Assembly (NCBI GenBank): GCA_017484235.1
Contig: JAFUTM010000051.1
Span: 1-5,120, forward strand
Reading direction: 5' to 3'
Source of the DNA: Selenomonadaceae bacterium
GTDB taxonomy: Bacteria > Bacillota > Negativicutes > Selenomonadales > Selenomonadaceae
DNA length: 5,120 bases
The notes under the pieces are model-generated. The model saw nothing but the letters and a program-made list of their open reading frames with translations, searched no databases and was not told the DNA's origin. A program made the translations under genes and the position numbers. Each line of letters begins with the position of its first letter. Position 1 is the first letter of the stretch. This document shows, piece after piece, positions 5,089-5,120 of this stretch.

Positions 5089-5120
5089 GATAATCGTTCT
5101 GAGCGGCAGATTGTGTCGTC

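Larger units (their letters stand above)
4735..5120. other. Intergenic region without a convincing gene
   Basis: Three hundred and eighty-six AT-rich bases upstream of the operon. They hold the possible second leftward promoter, a small CTAAAA/TTTTAG palindrome (4741-4753) and the rightward promoter at the right edge. The only lengthy open frame (plus strand, 4776-4967, 64 codons) has no ribosome binding site at any start codon and an AT-driven composition. I see no tRNA, rRNA, repeat array or insertion-sequence end. Confidence 0.6.

Noticed and set aside
1..5120. CRISPR array, insertion sequence, tRNA or rRNA
   Set aside because: No regularly spaced repeats, no transposase-like frames or terminal inverted repeats with target duplications, and no cloverleaf or rRNA core sequence were seen.

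Overview
The window reads like a chromosomal segment of a low-to-moderate GC, probably anaerobic, Firmicutes-type bacterium. Reasons: strong GGAGG-type ribosome binding sites, near-consensus sigma-70/SigA promoters with 17-bp spacers, very AT-rich intergenic DNA, and a glmS in the housekeeping style of that phylum. A member of the Negativicutes or Clostridia is my best guess, but the sequence does not prove it. All supported genes lie on the minus strand and are read from right to left.

Layout from right to left (direction of transcription). Positions 5120-4735 carry no convincing gene: a rightward promoter at the extreme right edge serves something outside the window, and a possible second leftward promoter lies near 4766-4794. 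A near-perfect leftward promoter (TTGACA, 17 bp, TATATT) at 4702-4730 starts a transcript with a structured leader of about 135 nt. The leader has a long bulged hairpin (4642-4696) and then an intrinsic terminator (4595-4629) placed BEFORE the first gene, the arrangement of a riboswitch or attenuator. Four genes follow: a 65-aa single-span membrane protein with a coiled-coil tail (4362-4559), an 89-aa HMA_2-like protein without CxxC, started by TTG (3965-4234), a 162-aa protein with a C-terminal double membrane segment (3451-3939), and a 726-aa P1B-type metal ATPase whose transmembrane metal motif is SCG instead of CPC (1274-3454). Genes 3 and 4 overlap by ATGA. After an AT-rich repeat/hairpin spacer comes the first 384 codons of glmS (1152 to the left edge).

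The P1B ATPase with an atypical intramembrane motif, the HMA_2-like protein and small hydrophobic/amphipathic membrane proteins together resemble ferrosome (fez) operons, which build lipid-bounded iron-phosphate storage compartments around the P1B-6 ATPase FezB. In that model the ATPase pumps iron into vesicles while the small proteins shape, anchor or chaperone the compartment. This assignment is inference from family pattern and gene context. The leader attenuator, which I cannot match to a known riboswitch class, is the most likely undescribed element. glmS looks like an unrelated housekeeping neighbour.
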